A stretch of DNA of 64,000 nucleotides from Pseudomonas sp. H9 (GCF_004353925.1 NZ_SMOK01000047.1:124001-188000); one strand, 5' to 3'; positions 1 to 8,726 are shown, counted from the first letter of the stretch. Numbers and translations: made by a program. Notes: a model not told the origin generated them from the sequence alone.

Positions 1-401
1 AGCTCGCTGCGCATGGCATCGAACAGACGCGGGTCTACCGGCGCCGCTGCAGCGGCCAGCGGGGCAACAGGCGCTTCGACCTGTGGCTCGACCAGCGGCT
101 CGGAAGCGGTCAGCGGCAAACCGGCAAACAGTTGACGGTTGCCCTCTTCGCTTTCGGAGCGGCTGCTGAGCTCGGCCTGCGCGGTGACAATCCGCGACTG
201 GGTCTTGCGCAGCTCATCTTCGAGCTCGACATTCGGAACCCGTGGCGCCAGGGCAGACAGCTTGTAGTCGAGCGCGGCCGTCAGCTCGACACCGCCAGCA
301 ATCCGTCGGTTGCCGATGATGGCGGCATCAGCCCCCAGCTCATCGCGAACCAGCTTCATGGCCTGACGCATATCGGCGGCGAAAAAACGCTTAACTTGCA
401 T
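1..401 (-). CDS. flhF: Flagellar GTPase FlhF, N-terminal part (runs off the left edge)
   Basis: SRP-like GTPase that sets the polar position and number of flagella, acting at the cell pole. Only the first 133 codons are in the window. The reading frame starts at the ATG at 401 and gives MQVKRFFAADMRQAMKLV, then ELGADAAIIGNRR, the typical FlhF N-terminal B domain, followed by a Pro/Ala/Glu-rich linker. The NG GTPase domain lies outside the window. The start is 11 bases downstream of the flhA stop on the same strand, so the two are probably co-transcribed, as in other pseudomonads. The family assignment is firm, but GTPase motifs cannot be checked here. Confidence 0.93.
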   Translation of the reverse strand, partial: MQVKRFFAADMRQAMKLVRDELGADAAIIGNRRIAGGVELTAALDYKLSALAPRVPNVELEDELRKTQSRIVTAQAELSSRSESEEGNRQLFAGLPLTASEPLVEPQVEAPVAPLAAAAAPVDPRLFDAMRSE

Positions 402-412
402 AACCCACTACC

Positions 413-2542
413 TCAGCCGTTGGGGCCTACTGTGGCAACGATGGTAACTTGCTTGTTGTCAGGTATTTCCTGATACGCCAAAACATGCAAATTCGGTACA
501 GCCAGGCGGCCGAAGCGCGACAGCATTGCACGTACTGGTCCTGCGACCAGCAGGATCGCCGGTTGCCCCTGCATCTCTTGACGCTGGGCTGCCTCGATCA
601 ACGAACGCTGAAGTTTTTCAGCCATGCTTGGCTCAAGAAGAACACCGTCTTCCTGACCTTGCCCGGCCCTTTGCAGACTATTGAGCAAAATCTGTTCCAA
701 CCTTGGCTCAAGGGTGATCACAGGCAGCTCGGACTCAACGCCGACAATGCTTTGCACGATTGCGCGACACAATCCGACGCGCACCACCGCGACCAGCGCG
801 GCGGTATCTTGACTCTTGGCCGGGTTGTTGGCGATAGCCTCGGCAATGCTGCGGATGTCACGCACCGGCACTTGCTCGGCGAGCAACGCCTGCAAGACCT
901 TGAGCAGGCCTGACAATGTAATGACGCCCGGCACCAACTCTTCGGCAAGTTTCGGCGAAGCCTTGGCCAATACCTGTAGCAGCTGCTGCACTTCTTCGTG
1001 CCCGATCAGCTCATGGCAGTGCTTGTGCAGAATCTGGTTCAAATGGGTGGCAACCACGGTACTGGCGTCCACCACGGTGTACCCCAGCGATTGCGCCTGG
1101 CTGCGCTGACTGACGTCGATCCACACTGCTTCCAGACCGAAAGCCGGGTCTCGCGCGGCAATTCCATTGAGGGTACCGAAAACCTGCCCCGGGTTAATCG
1201 CCAGCTCGCGGTCCGGATAAATCTCAGCCTCGGCCAGAATGACGCCCATCAGGGTCAGGCGGTAGGCGCTGGGCGCCAGGTCAAGGTTGTCACGGATGTG
1301 CACGGTAGGCATGAGAAAGCCCAGGTCCTGGGAGAGCTTTTTGCGCACGCCCTTGATCCGTGCCAGCAATTGCCCACCCTGGTTGCGGTCCACCAGTGGA
1401 ATCAAACGGTAGCCGACTTCCAGGCCGATCATGTCGATAGGGGTGACGTCGTCCCAGCCCAGCTCCTTGGTATCGATAGCACGCTGCGGCGAAGGCAGCA
1501 GATCCTGCTGACGCTGCACTTCTTCCTGCGCTTTGATCTTGGCCTGCTGTTGCTTGCGCCACAGCAAGTAAGCGCCGCCACCGGCCAGCGCACCCAGGCT
1601 CAGGAAGGCGATATGCGGCATGCCCGGCACCAGGCCCATGACGATCATCACACCCGCCGACACCGCCAGCGCTTTGGGCGACTCGAACATCTGCCGATTG
1701 ATCTGCTGCCCCATCTCTTCGGAGCCAGAAGCACGGGTCACCATGATCGCTGCGGCGGTGGACAGCAGCAGCGATGGCAATTGCGCCACCAAACCGTCAC
1801 CAATCGCCAGCAAGGCATACACCTTGCCTGCGTCGGCAAAGTTCATGTTGTGCTGGAACATACCGACCAGAATGCCGCCGATCAGGTTGATGAAGAGGAT
1901 CAACAGGCCAGCGATGGCATCGCCGCGGACGAACTTGCTGGCACCGTCCATCGAACCGTAGAACTCGGCCTCTGACGCCACCTCGGTACGGCGCGCCTTA
2001 GCCTGGGCCTGATCGATCAAGCCAGCATTGAGGTCGGCGTCGATGGCCATTTGCTTGCCCGGCATCGCATCGAGGGTGAAGCGCGCGCTCACCTCGGAAA
2101 TACGCCCGGCACCTTTGGTCACCACCACAAAGTTAATGATCATCAAGATGGCGAAGACCACGATACCGACCACGTAGTTACCGCCGATCACCACCTCACC
2201 GAAGGCCTGAATCACCTTACCGGCCGCCGCATGGCCGTCGTGGCCGTGAAGCATGACCACCCGCGTGGAAGCCACGTTCAAGGCCAGACGCAACAGCGTG
2301 GCCACCAGCAGAATCGTCGGGAACGCGGCGAAGTCGAGTGGCCGCAGGGCATAAACGCAGACCAGCAACACCACAATCGACAAGGCAATGTTGAAGGTAA
2401 AGAACACATCGAGCAGGAACGGCGGGATCGGCAACATCATCATTGCCAGCAGCACCAGCAGCAACAGCGGCACACCCAGATTCCCCCGACCTAAGCCGGC
2501 CAGGTTGTTACGGGCACTGTTGATTAACTGAGAGCGATCCAC
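413..2542 (-). CDS. flhA: Flagellar type III export gate protein FlhA
   Basis: Largest inner-membrane subunit of the flagellar export gate; its cytoplasmic ring docks chaperone-substrate complexes. The 709 residues match the family length (about 690-710). The N-terminal half (about 20-330) holds eight or so hydrophobic segments and the conserved FHIPEP-type loop near residues 150-210 (TLDAMPGKQMAIDADLNAG). The C-terminal half is the soluble FlhAC domain. The start is GTG at 2542, preceded by GAGGA seven bases upstream; no better ATG is near. A sigma-54-like site lies 62-78 bases upstream. flhF follows directly. Assignment is secure. Confidence 0.97.
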   Translation of the reverse strand: MDRSQLINSARNNLAGLGRGNLGVPLLLLVLLAMMMLPIPPFLLDVFFTFNIALSIVVLLVCVYALRPLDFAAFPTILLVATLLRLALNVASTRVVMLHGHDGHAAAGKVIQAFGEVVIGGNYVVGIVVFAILMIINFVVVTKGAGRISEVSARFTLDAMPGKQMAIDADLNAGLIDQAQAKARRTEVASEAEFYGSMDGASKFVRGDAIAGLLILFINLIGGILVGMFQHNMNFADAGKVYALLAIGDGLVAQLPSLLLSTAAAIMVTRASGSEEMGQQINRQMFESPKALAVSAGVMIVMGLVPGMPHIAFLSLGALAGGGAYLLWRKQQQAKIKAQEEVQRQQDLLPSPQRAIDTKELGWDDVTPIDMIGLEVGYRLIPLVDRNQGGQLLARIKGVRKKLSQDLGFLMPTVHIRDNLDLAPSAYRLTLMGVILAEAEIYPDRELAINPGQVFGTLNGIAARDPAFGLEAVWIDVSQRSQAQSLGYTVVDASTVVATHLNQILHKHCHELIGHEEVQQLLQVLAKASPKLAEELVPGVITLSGLLKVLQALLAEQVPVRDIRSIAEAIANNPAKSQDTAALVAVVRVGLCRAIVQSIVGVESELPVITLEPRLEQILLNSLQRAGQGQEDGVLLEPSMAEKLQRSLIEAAQRQEMQGQPAILLVAGPVRAMLSRFGRLAVPNLHVLAYQEIPDNKQVTIVATVGPNG

Positions 2543-2603
2543 CGGTATTCCTCGTCTAGCTCAAGCAAAACTTTGACGCGTTTGACGCGCGCAGCGCTGC
2601 CTC

Positions 2604-2620
2604 TGCAAAAAGCCTTCCAA
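2604..2620 (-). promoter_or_regulatory. Possible sigma-54 promoter of flhA-flhF
   Basis: Read on the minus strand the site is TTGGAAGGCTTTTTGCA. The GG and GC elements are exactly 10 bases apart, as RpoN requires, and the -12 half TTGCA is perfect, but the -24 half is TGGAAG instead of TGGCAC. FleQ-dependent sigma-54 control of flhA is known in Pseudomonas, which makes the site plausible. It lies 62 bases upstream of the flhA start. Confidence 0.5.
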
Positions 2621-2646
2621 CTTTGCACTAGCCGCTACGGATACCC

Positions 2647-2719
2647 GGTAGGAGCGGGCTTGCCCCGCGATTGAGGCCTATCAGACACAGCGCATCGCGG
2701 GGCAAGCCCGCTCCTACCG
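2647..2719. repeat. REP pair (inverted) upstream of flhA
   Basis: Two inverted copies of the roughly 24-base unit GGAGCGGGCTTGCCCCGCGA, separated by about 20 bases. The GGAGCGGG end faces outward. It belongs to the same family as the other REP elements in this window. Confidence 0.93.
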
Positions 2720-2811
2720 AGTGCCCCTTCCTAAGATCTATCCTATGCAGTCTGTCGGCTCCAGCAGCTTGCCCAGGGAAGGTCTTCACACTAGGCTCAC
2801 TCGACCACTGA

Positions 2812-2925
2812 ATGTTCAGTGAGCGGGAGGGCTTCGACCCTGCCGGGTTCCTAACTTACCGGTTCGCCAACCCGCGTACAGCTGCCACCCTTTTCGTTTG
2901 GCGACGAAAGCGTGGTGGATTCTTA
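2812..2925 (+). ncRNA. Structured leader, possibly an antisense-type or cis-regulatory RNA
   Basis: Just 5' of the DUF3077-like frame lies a run of small inverted repeats. ACCC-TGCC-GGGT is at about 2838-2848 and GGTT-CGCC-AACC at 2861-2872. The third is a longer hairpin at about 2886-2922, in which CCACC pairs with GGTGG around an inner TTTCGT/ACGAAA stem. The stretch looks conserved rather than random, and I recall similar sequence upstream of small DUF3077 genes in other pseudomonads. Relation to the C4 antisense RNA family (Rfam RF01695) is only a suggestion. The hairpin overlaps the only available start codon of the downstream frame. Confidence 0.35.
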
Positions 2926-3167
2926 AACACCCTCCCCTGTTTAACGTCCGCGCCGGCATTCGCGCAGAAGACGCTCTGGTACATGCCTCGCTTTACCTCA
3001 AGTGTGCCAGCGCCACGATTCCCAAGGCAGTGCAATACACTCAAGAGCCGGGCCGGGGTTTTGCCTGGTCAACTCAGCATTCAGTGGAGATGGCCAAGGC
3101 ACTGATTGACGCCCTGCTGGACGGGATAGAGGAGCGACAGCTAAACGCCAAGCAGTTTGGCATGTAA
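2898..3167 (+). pseudogene. DUF3077-like small protein, probably N-terminally truncated
   Basis: The 89-codon frame contains HPPLFNVRAGIRAEDALVHA and, near the end, EMAKALIDALLDGIEE. Both resemble the DUF3077 family of small Pseudomonas proteins of unknown function. The only in-frame start is TTG at 2898. It has no Shine-Dalgarno sequence, sits inside the leader hairpin, and joins the domain directly to the leader, without the N-terminal extension that family members usually have. I therefore read it as a deletion remnant, though a short functional protein is not excluded. It runs against flhA and flhB and is bracketed by REP pairs at 2647-2719 and 3173-3229. Confidence 0.5.
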
Positions 3168-3172
3168 TCGAA

Positions 3173-3229
3173 CATCGCGGGGCAAGCCCGCTCCCACCGG
3201 GCCGGTGGGAGCGGGCTTGCCCCGCGATG
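3173..3229. repeat. REP pair forming a perfect 57-base palindrome
   Basis: Two REP units meet tail to tail with CGCGAT ends outward. The arms are 28 bases each, perfectly complementary, around a single central G (3201). Most other pairs in the window have the opposite orientation and a spacer of about 15-25 bases. It lies between the DUF3077-like frame and the flhB stop, where it could act as a terminator-like hairpin. Confidence 0.93.
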
Positions 3230-3236
3230 CGGTTTA

Positions 3237-4370
3237 TCAGTCGTGCTGCAGGTCGGGCGGAATCGGCAGGTCTTTGAGCGGTTCAGGCGGTTTGCCTTTG
3301 CCAGCACGGTACTGACGGATCTGGTACACGTAGGCCAGCACCTGGGCCACGGCCAGGTACAAGCCCGCCGGGATCTCCTGCTCAAGCTCAGTGGAGTAGT
3401 AGATCGAACGCGCCAACGCCGGTGACTCCAGCACCTGGATCTTGTGCTCTTTGGCGATTTCACGAATCTTCAGGGCGAGGAAGTCCGCACCTTTGGCCAG
3501 CAGCAACGGTGCAGCACCCTTCTCCGGGTCGTATTTGAGGGCCACGGCGTAGTGGGTCGGGTTGGTAATGATCACATCGGCATCAGGAATAGCCGCCATC
3601 ATCCGCCGCTGGGACGCATCGCGCTGCAACTGCCGGATGCGTTGCTTGACCTCTGGCTTACCCTCGCTGTCTTTGTATTCGTCGCGCACTTCCTGCTTGG
3701 TCATCAGCATTTTCTGATGCGTTTGCCACAGCTGGATCGGCACATCCACTGCCGCAATCAACAGCAGCCCGGCAGCCATCCACAGGGCGCTCCAACCCAC
3801 CACTTGCACGCCGTGGATGATGGCCTGATCCAGTGGCTCGTTGGCAATGGCCAGCAAGTCATCGCGATCAGCCGAGAGCACCACCAGCGCCACGATCAAA
3901 ATCATGAAGAACTTGGCCAGCGCCTTGAGCAGCTCAGACAGGGCATTGACCGAGAACATCCGCTTGATCCCAGCCATGGGGTTCATGCGACTGAACTTGG
4001 GCTGCAGCAAGCTGCCAGAAAACAAGAAACCGCCAAGGGCGACCGGGCCGATGATCGAGGCCACCAGCAACACCAGCAACACCGGCTGGATGCTGAGCAT
4101 CGCCGACTTACCGGCCGCCATGAGGAAAATCCCCATAAAGCGTTCATCGGTAATCACCTCGCGCGACAGCACGAAGTTGCTGCGCATCAGCTCCATCATG
4201 GACTGAGCAATACCACCACCAAAGGCCAGCAAGGCACCGGCACCGGCCAGGGTAACCGCCACCGTATTGAGTTCTTTGGAGCGCGCAATCTCACCCTTTT
4301 CCCGGGCGTCCTTTTTGCGTTTCTCGGTGGGGTCTTCTGTTTTGTCCTGACCGCTTTCGCTCTCAGCCAT
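3237..4370 (-). CDS. flhB: Flagellar export gate protein FlhB with substrate-specificity switch
   Basis: Inner-membrane export component that switches from rod/hook to filament substrates, working with FliK. The 377 residues match the family. The N-terminus is charged (SGQDKTEDPTEKRKKDAREK), four hydrophobic segments span about 38-210, and the self-cleaving NPTH sits at 270-273. The cytoplasmic tail ends in a proline-rich stretch. The start at 4370 is two bases after the fliR stop, so it is the last gene of the fliLMNOPQR-flhB operon. In many pseudomonads flhA follows close by; here about 700 bp with REPs and a remnant intervene. Confidence 0.97.
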   Translation of the reverse strand: MAESESGQDKTEDPTEKRKKDAREKGEIARSKELNTVAVTLAGAGALLAFGGGIAQSMMELMRSNFVLSREVITDERFMGIFLMAAGKSAMLSIQPVLLVLLVASIIGPVALGGFLFSGSLLQPKFSRMNPMAGIKRMFSVNALSELLKALAKFFMILIVALVVLSADRDDLLAIANEPLDQAIIHGVQVVGWSALWMAAGLLLIAAVDVPIQLWQTHQKMLMTKQEVRDEYKDSEGKPEVKQRIRQLQRDASQRRMMAAIPDADVIITNPTHYAVALKYDPEKGAAPLLLAKGADFLALKIREIAKEHKIQVLESPALARSIYYSTELEQEIPAGLYLAVAQVLAYVYQIRQYRAGKGKPPEPLKDLPIPPDLQHD

Positions 4371-4372
4371 GC

Positions 4373-5149
4373 TCAGTTCGCCCGTGCCAGTTCACGCAAC
4401 CACTGCAAGGCCTCGGAGGCCAGCTCCTGGTAATGCGGTACGAGGTCAGCCAGGGTAACCCAGAAAATGCCAAGGCCCAGCACCAGGGTCAGCGGGAAAC
4501 CGATGGAGAAGATGTTCAATTGCGGTGCTGCCCGGGTCATCACACCAAAGGCAATGTTAACCACCAGCAAGGCGGTGATCGCCGGCAGCACCAGCAGCAA
4601 GGCTGCGCCCAGCACCCAGCTCAGCCGCCCGGCCAGATCCCAGAAGTGATTGACCAGCAAACCGCCCCCCACCGGCAAGGTGGTGAAGCTTTCAGTCAAC
4701 ACCTCGAACACCACCAGGTGGCCGTTGATTGCCAGGAACATCAAGGTCACCAGCATGGTCAGGAACTGGCTGATGACTGCCACGTTGACGCCGTTGGCCG
4801 GGTCGACCATCGAAGCGAACGCCATACCCATCTGGATCGCGACAATCTGCCCGGCAATCACAAAGATCTGGAAGAACAGCTGCAGCGCCATACCGAACAG
4901 CGCACCGATGATGATCTGCTCGGCGATCAGCAGCAGCGCACGAAGGTCCAGCGCATTGACCTCGGGTATCGGTGGCAAACCGGGCACGATGACTACAGTG
5001 ATCGCCACTGCCATGTACAGGCGAATGCGCGTCGAAACCAAGGTGGTACCGATCACCGGCATGGTCATCAACACCGCCGCGACACGAAACAGCGGCAAGA
5101 TGAAGCTGGCCACCCAGGTGCTGATCTGCGCATCGGTCAACGCAAGCAT
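4373..5149 (-). CDS. fliR: Flagellar export gate protein FliR
   Basis: Membrane subunit that, with FliP and FliQ, forms the helical export channel at the centre of the MS ring. The 258 residues contain about six hydrophobic segments and start with MLALTDAQISTWVASFILPL, typical for the family. The gene starts 7 bases after the fliQ stop and ends 2 bases before flhB, in line with tight translational coupling inside the sigma-54 operon that begins at fliL. Confidence 0.96.
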   Translation of the reverse strand: MLALTDAQISTWVASFILPLFRVAAVLMTMPVIGTTLVSTRIRLYMAVAITVVIVPGLPPIPEVNALDLRALLLIAEQIIIGALFGMALQLFFQIFVIAGQIVAIQMGMAFASMVDPANGVNVAVISQFLTMLVTLMFLAINGHLVVFEVLTESFTTLPVGGGLLVNHFWDLAGRLSWVLGAALLLVLPAITALLVVNIAFGVMTRAAPQLNIFSIGFPLTLVLGLGIFWVTLADLVPHYQELASEALQWLRELARAN

Positions 5150-5156
5150 CGAACCG

Positions 5157-5426
5157 TCAGCCGATCAGTTGCGGGATGCTGCCGTACAACGACAGCATGT
5201 ATTCCATGAACTTCTGCACCAGCCACGGCCCCACCACAATCAGGGTGAGCAGCATCACCAGCAGGCGCGGCAAAAAGCTCAGGGTCTGTTCGTTGATCTG
5301 CGTCGCTGCCTGGAACATCGCCACGATCAAGCCCACCAACAGGCTCGGCACCACCAGCACGGCGACCATCAAGGTGGTCAGCCACAGCGCATCACGAAAC
5401 AGGTCGACGGCAACTTCAGGGGTCAT
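5157..5426 (-). CDS. fliQ: Flagellar export gate protein FliQ
   Basis: Small channel subunit of the flagellar type III export gate. The 89 residues form two hydrophobic helices (about 16-40 and 50-75) with the family features MTPEVAVDLFRDALW at the start and ATQINEQTLSFLPR in the middle. The neighbours are fliP (20 bases upstream) and fliR. Length and order are standard. Confidence 0.96.
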   Translation of the reverse strand: MTPEVAVDLFRDALWLTTLMVAVLVVPSLLVGLIVAMFQAATQINEQTLSFLPRLLVMLLTLIVVGPWLVQKFMEYMLSLYGSIPQLIG

Positions 5427-5446
5427 GTCGGGATCTCCTTGAGGCG

Positions 5447-6199
5447 TCAGACGCCGCCAAAACTGCCGGCCAGGGTGCCCATGATCAGCGCCCAGCCATC
5501 AACCAGCACGAACAACATGATCTTGAACGGCAGCGAGATGATCAGCGGCGAGAGCATCATCATACCCATGGCCATCAGCACACTGGCCACCACCAGGTCG
5601 ATGATCAAGAAGGGAATGAAGATCATGAAACCGATCTGGAATGCCGTTTTCAGCTCCGAGGTGACAAAGGCTGGCACCAGGATGGTCAATGGCACCTGAT
5701 CAGGGCTGGCGATATCGGTGCGCTTGGACAGGCGCATGAACAGGTCCAGGTCGCTTTGCCGGGTCTGGGCCAGCATGAAGTCCTTGAGCGGCACCTGCGC
5801 CTTGGCAATCGCCTCCTGGGCCACCATTTGCTCATTCAAGTACGGCTGCAGGGCGTCTTTGTTCACCCGGTCGAACACTGGCGCCATGATGAACATGGTC
5901 AGGAACAGCGCCATACCGGTGAGGATCTGGTTCGATGGCGTCTGCTGCAGGCCCAGCGCCTGACGCAGAATGGAGAAGACAATGATGATGCGGGTGAAGC
6001 TGGTCATCAAAATGACGAACGCCGGAATGAAACTCAGCGCTGTCATGATCAGCAGAATCTGCAGGCTGACCGAATATTCCTGCTGCCCGTCCGCACCGCT
6101 GGACAGAGTAATGGCCGGGATCGACAACGGATCGGCGGCCAGCGCCAGTGGCGCTGCCAACAGCAACAGCAGCGTCAACATCATGCGCAAAGCGCCCAT
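5447..6199 (-). CDS. fliP: Flagellar export gate protein FliP
   Basis: Core subunit of the export channel. The 250 residues carry a cleavable signal-like N-terminus (LTLLLLLAAPLALA, about 8-21), then a periplasmic region and four membrane segments. PSNQILTGMALFLTMFIMAP and the C-terminal PFKIMLFVLVDGW are family hallmarks. The ATG overlaps the fliO stop by one base (TAATG), which implies translational coupling. Confidence 0.97.
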   Translation of the reverse strand: MGALRMMLTLLLLLAAPLALAADPLSIPAITLSSGADGQQEYSVSLQILLIMTALSFIPAFVILMTSFTRIIIVFSILRQALGLQQTPSNQILTGMALFLTMFIMAPVFDRVNKDALQPYLNEQMVAQEAIAKAQVPLKDFMLAQTRQSDLDLFMRLSKRTDIASPDQVPLTILVPAFVTSELKTAFQIGFMIFIPFLIIDLVVASVLMAMGMMMLSPLIISLPFKIMLFVLVDGWALIMGTLAGSFGGV

Positions 6200-6657
6200 T
6201 ACGACTTACCCTTCTGATCCTTGCCCATCAGCTCCAACAGGCGCTGGGCGAATTCTGGTGTGGCCTGACGCGCACTGGTCGGCACCTCGACCGGCTCGGC
6301 CAGCACGTGCAACGCCTCGATGCTGCCCGGCGTGTGACCGATCAGGATCTGCTCCTTACCGACTTGAATCAGCAACAGGCGATCCCGCGGCCCCAAGGTG
6401 CGACTGCCGAGGATTTCGATGACCTGACCATTGCCCGGAGCCGCGTTCTGCACCCGGCGCAACAACCAGGCAAGCAGAAAGATCAGCCCCAACACCAGCA
6501 GCAGGCCCAGCACCAACTGCCCCAATTGACCGACCGCACTGCCAGAACTGGCCGGTGCAACGACGGCCGCGGCAGGCTGCACCGTGGCCGCAGCCAGCGT
6601 CATGCTTGCAGAGAGCGCACCCAGCAACGCCAGGCTGCGGCAGGCAAAGCGCTTCAC
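6199..6657 (-). CDS. fliO: Flagellar assembly protein FliO
   Basis: Bitopic membrane protein that helps FliP fold and assemble into the export gate. The 152 residues start with a signal-like segment (about 6-24), followed by an Ala/Val-rich periplasmic stretch and a strong membrane helix at about 45-68 (LGQLVLGLLLVLGLIFLLAW). The cytoplasmic part holds the conserved LGPRDRLLLIQVGKEQILIG. It sits between fliN (its start directly follows the fliN stop region) and fliP with a one-base overlap. Confidence 0.94.
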   Translation of the reverse strand: MKRFACRSLALLGALSASMTLAAATVQPAAAVVAPASSGSAVGQLGQLVLGLLLVLGLIFLLAWLLRRVQNAAPGNGQVIEILGSRTLGPRDRLLLIQVGKEQILIGHTPGSIEALHVLAEPVEVPTSARQATPEFAQRLLELMGKDQKGKS

Positions 6658-7128
6658 TCAGCGCAGCTTCTTGATGCGTTCGCTCGGACTGATCACGTCA
6701 GTCAGGCGAATACCGAATTTTTCGTTTACCACCACCACTTCACCGTGGGCGATCAGCGTACCGTTGACCAACACATCGAGCGGCTCACCGGCCAGGCGAT
6801 CAAGCTCGATCACCGAACCCTGGTTGAGCTGCAGCAGGTTACGGATGTTGATCTCGGTGCTACCCACTTCCATGGAAATGCTCACCGGGATATCCAGAAT
6901 TACATCCAGGTTCGGGCCTTCCAGGCTGACAGGCTCGTTGCTGCGTGGCGAGCTGCCGAACTCTTCCATCGGCAGACGATTGGAGCCGCCGCTGCCATTA
7001 CCGCTGTCGGCCGCCAGCAAGGCGTCGATATCGGCCTGACCGGCGTCGCCGGTTTCTTCCAGGGCAGCCGCCCACTCATCGGCCAGCGCCTGCTCTTCCG
7101 GGGAGGTGATGTCGTTTTCGTTAGCCAT
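6658..7128 (-). CDS. fliN: Flagellar motor switch C-ring protein FliN
   Basis: C-ring component that, with FliM and FliG, sets rotation direction and helps receive export substrates. I use the ATG at 7128, which gives 156 residues beginning MANENDITSPEEQALADEW. GAGGA lies about 5 bases upstream, whereas the longer frame needs a TTG at 7146. The C-terminal SpoA domain (about 75-150) contains NPxL-like VPVSISMEVGSTEINIRNLL and VNGTLIAHGEVVVVNEKFGI. It lies between fliM and fliO in the operon. Confidence 0.96.
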   Translation of the reverse strand: MANENDITSPEEQALADEWAAALEETGDAGQADIDALLAADSGNGSGGSNRLPMEEFGSSPRSNEPVSLEGPNLDVILDIPVSISMEVGSTEINIRNLLQLNQGSVIELDRLAGEPLDVLVNGTLIAHGEVVVVNEKFGIRLTDVISPSERIKKLR

Positions 7129-7176
7129 TTTGTCCTCGACGGGCAATCAATTCGGGGTTGGATCAACCGACGCCGC

Positions 7177-8145
7177 TCAGCGGCGTTCGATCGGATCGAT
7201 AATCTGCAGGGCCAGAGTGCCTTTGTGCGATCCGAGCTTGGCCTTGAACGACGGCACGCCGTTGGCCCGCAGGATCAGCTCATCAGGCAGCTCGACCGGA
7301 ATCACATCACCGGGCTGCATGTGCAGGATGTCGCGCAGTTTCAGCTGACGGCGGGCAACGGTGGCGCTCAGCGGCACGCTGACATCCAGCACGTCTTCGC
7401 GCAGAGCCTTGATCCAGCGCTCGTCCTGGTCGTCCAGATCGGACTGGAAACCGGCGTCGAGCATTTCGCGCACGGGCTCGATCATCGAATACGGCATGGT
7501 CACGTGCAGGTCGCCGCCACCGCCATCGAGTTCGATGTGGAAGGTCGACACCACCACCGCTTCGCTTGGCCCGACAATGTTGGCCATGGCCGGGTTGACC
7601 TCGGAGTTGATGTACTCGAAGTTGACCGGCATGATCGCTTGCCAGGCTTCTTTGAGGTCAACGAAAGCCTGATCCAGCACCATGCGTACCACGCGCAGTT
7701 CGGTCGGGGTGAATTCACGCCCTTCGATCTTGGCGTGACGACCGTCACCACCGAAGAAGTTATCCACCAGCTTGAACACCAGCTTGGCGTCAAGGATGAA
7801 CAGCGACGTACCGCGCAGCGGTTTGATCTTGACCAGGTTGAGGCTGGTCGGCACGTACAGCGAATGCACGTACTCGCCAAACTTCATCACCTGTACGCCA
7901 CCCACCGCCACGTCCGCCGAGCGACGCAGCAAGTTGAACATGCTGATACGGGTGTAGCGGGCAAAGCGCTCGTTGATCATTTCCAGGGTCGGCATGCGTC
8001 CGCGGACGATGCGGTCCTGGCTGGTCAGGTCATAGCTTTTGACGCTGCCCGGCTCGGCGTTGCTCTCGGTTTGTACCAACCCATCGTCGACACCATGCAA
8101 CAAGGCATCGATTTCATCCTGGGACAGCAGGTCCTGCACGGCCAT
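7177..8145 (-). CDS. fliM: Flagellar motor switch protein FliM
   Basis: C-ring protein that binds phospho-CheY through its N-terminal peptide and couples this to FliG. The 322 residues begin MAVQDLLSQDEIDALLHGVD, the conserved CheY-binding and switch N-terminus. The middle CheC-like domain includes RGTSLFILDAKLVFKLVDNF, and the C-terminal SpoA domain includes LRDILHMQPGDVIPVELPDE. It starts 9 bases after the fliL stop, in the fliLMNOPQR-flhB operon. Confidence 0.97.
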   Translation of the reverse strand: MAVQDLLSQDEIDALLHGVDDGLVQTESNAEPGSVKSYDLTSQDRIVRGRMPTLEMINERFARYTRISMFNLLRRSADVAVGGVQVMKFGEYVHSLYVPTSLNLVKIKPLRGTSLFILDAKLVFKLVDNFFGGDGRHAKIEGREFTPTELRVVRMVLDQAFVDLKEAWQAIMPVNFEYINSEVNPAMANIVGPSEAVVVSTFHIELDGGGGDLHVTMPYSMIEPVREMLDAGFQSDLDDQDERWIKALREDVLDVSVPLSATVARRQLKLRDILHMQPGDVIPVELPDELILRANGVPSFKAKLGSHKGTLALQIIDPIERR

Positions 8146-8154
8146 CGGTGGCTC

Positions 8155-8652
8155 CTACTGCAATACGAAATTGGTGAACAGCAACTGGTCGACGACCGGT
8201 TTGCCAACTTCTTTCTGGGCGACTTCCTGAACGCTGGCCGTCGCTTTCTGACGCAACATTTCCTGGCCGACGGGGCTGGCCAGGGTGTCAAAACCTTGCC
8301 CGGAGAACAGCATCACCAGGTTGTTGCGAATGACCGGCATGTGCACCTTCAAGGCATCCAGCGCGGCCTGATCACGCCCTTGCAGGGTAATGCTCACCTG
8401 CATGTAGCGCTGGCGGCCGTTCTGGTTGAAGTTGACCACGAAAGCCGGGGTCAGCGGCTCATAGATGGCGGCTGGCTTGAGGTTGCTGGCCTGTGCCGTG
8501 TCGGCTGCCGGCTTGTCTTCGGACTTGTGCAGGAAGAACCAGGTAGCACCTACCGACAGGCCGATAGCCAGCAGCAATGCCAGCACCGCCAACAAGATCA
8601 GCTTGAGTTTGCCTTTAGCGGCGGGGTCTTTGTCTGCGTCGCTCTTCGCCAT
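8155..8652 (-). CDS. fliL: Flagellar basal body-associated protein FliL
   Basis: Inner-membrane protein that surrounds the stators and supports torque under load. The 165 residues have a short Lys-rich cytoplasmic start, one membrane helix at about 17-38 (LKLILLAVLALLLAIGLSVG) and a periplasmic stomatin-like domain containing VNFNQNGRQRYMQVSITLQG. It is the first gene of the operon and has a strong sigma-54 site about 50 bases upstream. Confidence 0.95.
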   Translation of the reverse strand: MAKSDADKDPAAKGKLKLILLAVLALLLAIGLSVGATWFFLHKSEDKPAADTAQASNLKPAAIYEPLTPAFVVNFNQNGRQRYMQVSITLQGRDQAALDALKVHMPVIRNNLVMLFSGQGFDTLASPVGQEMLRQKATASVQEVAQKEVGKPVVDQLLFTNFVLQ

Positions 8653-8701
8653 GCCAATATTCCGTCATTCATCGGAGAATTCAGTCACATGGCGTGCTTT
8701 G

Positions 8702-8718
8702 AGCAAGTGTTATGCCAA
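8702..8718 (-). promoter_or_regulatory. Sigma-54 promoter of fliLMNOPQR-flhB
   Basis: The minus strand reads TTGGCATAACACTTGCT: TGGCAT, then TTGCT, with the GG and GC elements exactly 10 bases apart. It lies 50 bases upstream of the fliL ATG. FleQ-dependent RpoN control of this operon is established in Pseudomonas. Confidence 0.87.
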
Positions 8719-8726
8719 CCTGTGCC

